Shown in pieces: positions 63,506-64,000 of a stretch of 64,000 bases of DNA. Location of the stretch: positions 13,686,604-13,750,603 of the forward strand of contig NC_051105.1 in NCBI RefSeq assembly GCF_901709675.1. The letters are read 5' to 3'. How positions within the stretch are numbered: position 1 is the first letter of the stretch; each line of letters opens with the position of its first letter. The position numbers were made by a program, and so were the translations under genes. The DNA comes from Syngnathus acus (lineage: Eukaryota > Chordata > Actinopteri > Syngnathiformes > Syngnathidae). Below the pieces are notes generated by a model that was given only the letters and a program-made list of their open reading frames with translations, did not search any database and was not told the origin of the DNA.

Positions 63506-64000
63506 CTGGGGTCGGCAACCCAAAATGTTCAAAGACCCATATTGGCCCAAAAAAACCCCCATACCTGTCTGGAGCCGCAAAAAAGCCTTTAGCCTTTATC
63601 TAAAAAGATAGATTGTCAATATTTAAGCTGTATGCCTACTATTAAAGTAATTTAAAAAAAATAAAAGTGGTATCAATTCAATCATTTTTTCTTGCGGCCC
63701 ATTAGAGTTCACGTACCTGCATAGCACAGCTGTCTGTCCGATAACGGTCACGTCACACGACTCATCACAGGCAATTGAGAAAGCTGGAGCTGAATTGATG
63801 TCCTTGATTTGCTGATCAGTGATATTGTTTGCCATTTTAATTACCCTTTCCTTCACTGTTTTTGCGGAGAGAGGCATGTCTTTAATTTTCTGAATGATCT
63901 CCGTTTTGTTTTTAAAGTCCGAAAATAGGCACACTAATATGTTGATGAATTAATCCTTCATGTACTCGCCATTGGTGAATGGTTTTTCACGCTTTATTAT
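63506..64000 (-). mobile_element. hAT transposase element, extends beyond the window
   Basis: Terminus CTGGGGTCGGCAACCC, the common CAGGGGTCGGCAACC hAT end with a changed second base, then CATATTGGCCC. The transposase lies on the minus strand at 63623-63934. Confidence 0.75.
63623..63934 (-). pseudogene. hAT transposase fragment (GTF2IRD2/ZBED-like)
   Basis: 103 codons: LSAKTVKERVIKMANNIT, DQQIKDINSAPAFSIACDES, CDVTVIGQTAVLCRYVN, then EKMIELIPL. The CDES motif carries the first catalytic Asp region of hAT transposases of the BED-finger GTF2IRD2-like type. After ELIPL the expected reading is lost and ends at a stop. The upstream part continues past 63934 in another frame. It belongs to the same broad family as the BED-finger fragment at 28046. 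Confidence 0.72.

Overview
The window is nuclear DNA from a ray-finned fish (teleost). Evidence: spliced vertebrate-type exons, and teleost-type mobile elements (Tc1 and Tigger/pogo DNA transposons, hAT MITEs, an RTE/Rex3-like LINE with GATG tails, CR1/L2/Rex1-like LINEs, a tRNA-derived SINE, a BEL/Pao retrotransposon). I do not assign a species.

One host gene is readable. On the minus strand ten exons between 58681 and 6746 encode about 580 residues, including the C-terminus, of an RRP1/RRP1B-type ribosomal RNA processing protein (nucleolar, large-subunit rRNA maturation). All nine exon junctions agree in phase and carry GT/AG sites; one exon is only 20 nt. The N-terminal exons must lie beyond 64000. 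The introns are almost entirely transposon debris, and one intron is about 21.4 kb.

Layout, left to right: 216-5230, a BEL/Pao element (LTRs of 356 bp, TSD ACGGG) that has lost RT and integrase cores and carries a hAT MITE; 5231-6745, a LINE scrap and the rrp1 3' region; 6746-12370, rrp1 exons 10 to 7 with a hAT-type element, a pogo-like element and a hAT/Tigger composite between them; 12561-21676, Tigger elements, a CR1/L2-like LINE split by a solo LTR which is itself split by a hAT MITE, a retroelement gag scrap and a hAT element; 22004-27621, one Tc1-like transposon filled with other elements; 27800-31520, BED-finger hAT remnants, a Tigger element and rrp1 exons 6 to 3; 31591-39015, a foldback hAT MITE, microsatellites, and a Tc1 element with an intact transposase ORF that received an RTE LINE (15-bp TSD); 39016-46324, microsatellite, LTR-like promoter sequence, a second CR1/L2-like LINE and a pogo-like element; 46467-49910, a pogo-like element swollen by a 251-bp tandem array into which a hAT element jumped; 50271-52778, another Tc1 copy hit by a SINE and a LINE; 52905-58681, rrp1 exons 2 and 1 around a three-layer nest (hAT, then Tigger, then RTE); 59630-64000, a SINE, a second 251-bp array, a threonine 3-dehydrogenase pseudogene, LINE tails and the start of a hAT transposase element.

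I did not find a new defence or metabolic system. The unusual content is structural: satellite-like arrays inside pogo-like elements at two loci, a pogo-like element with its transposase C-terminus in triplicate, a composite transposon present at two loci, an intact Tc1 transposase, and many nests whose order of insertion can be read from target-site duplications.
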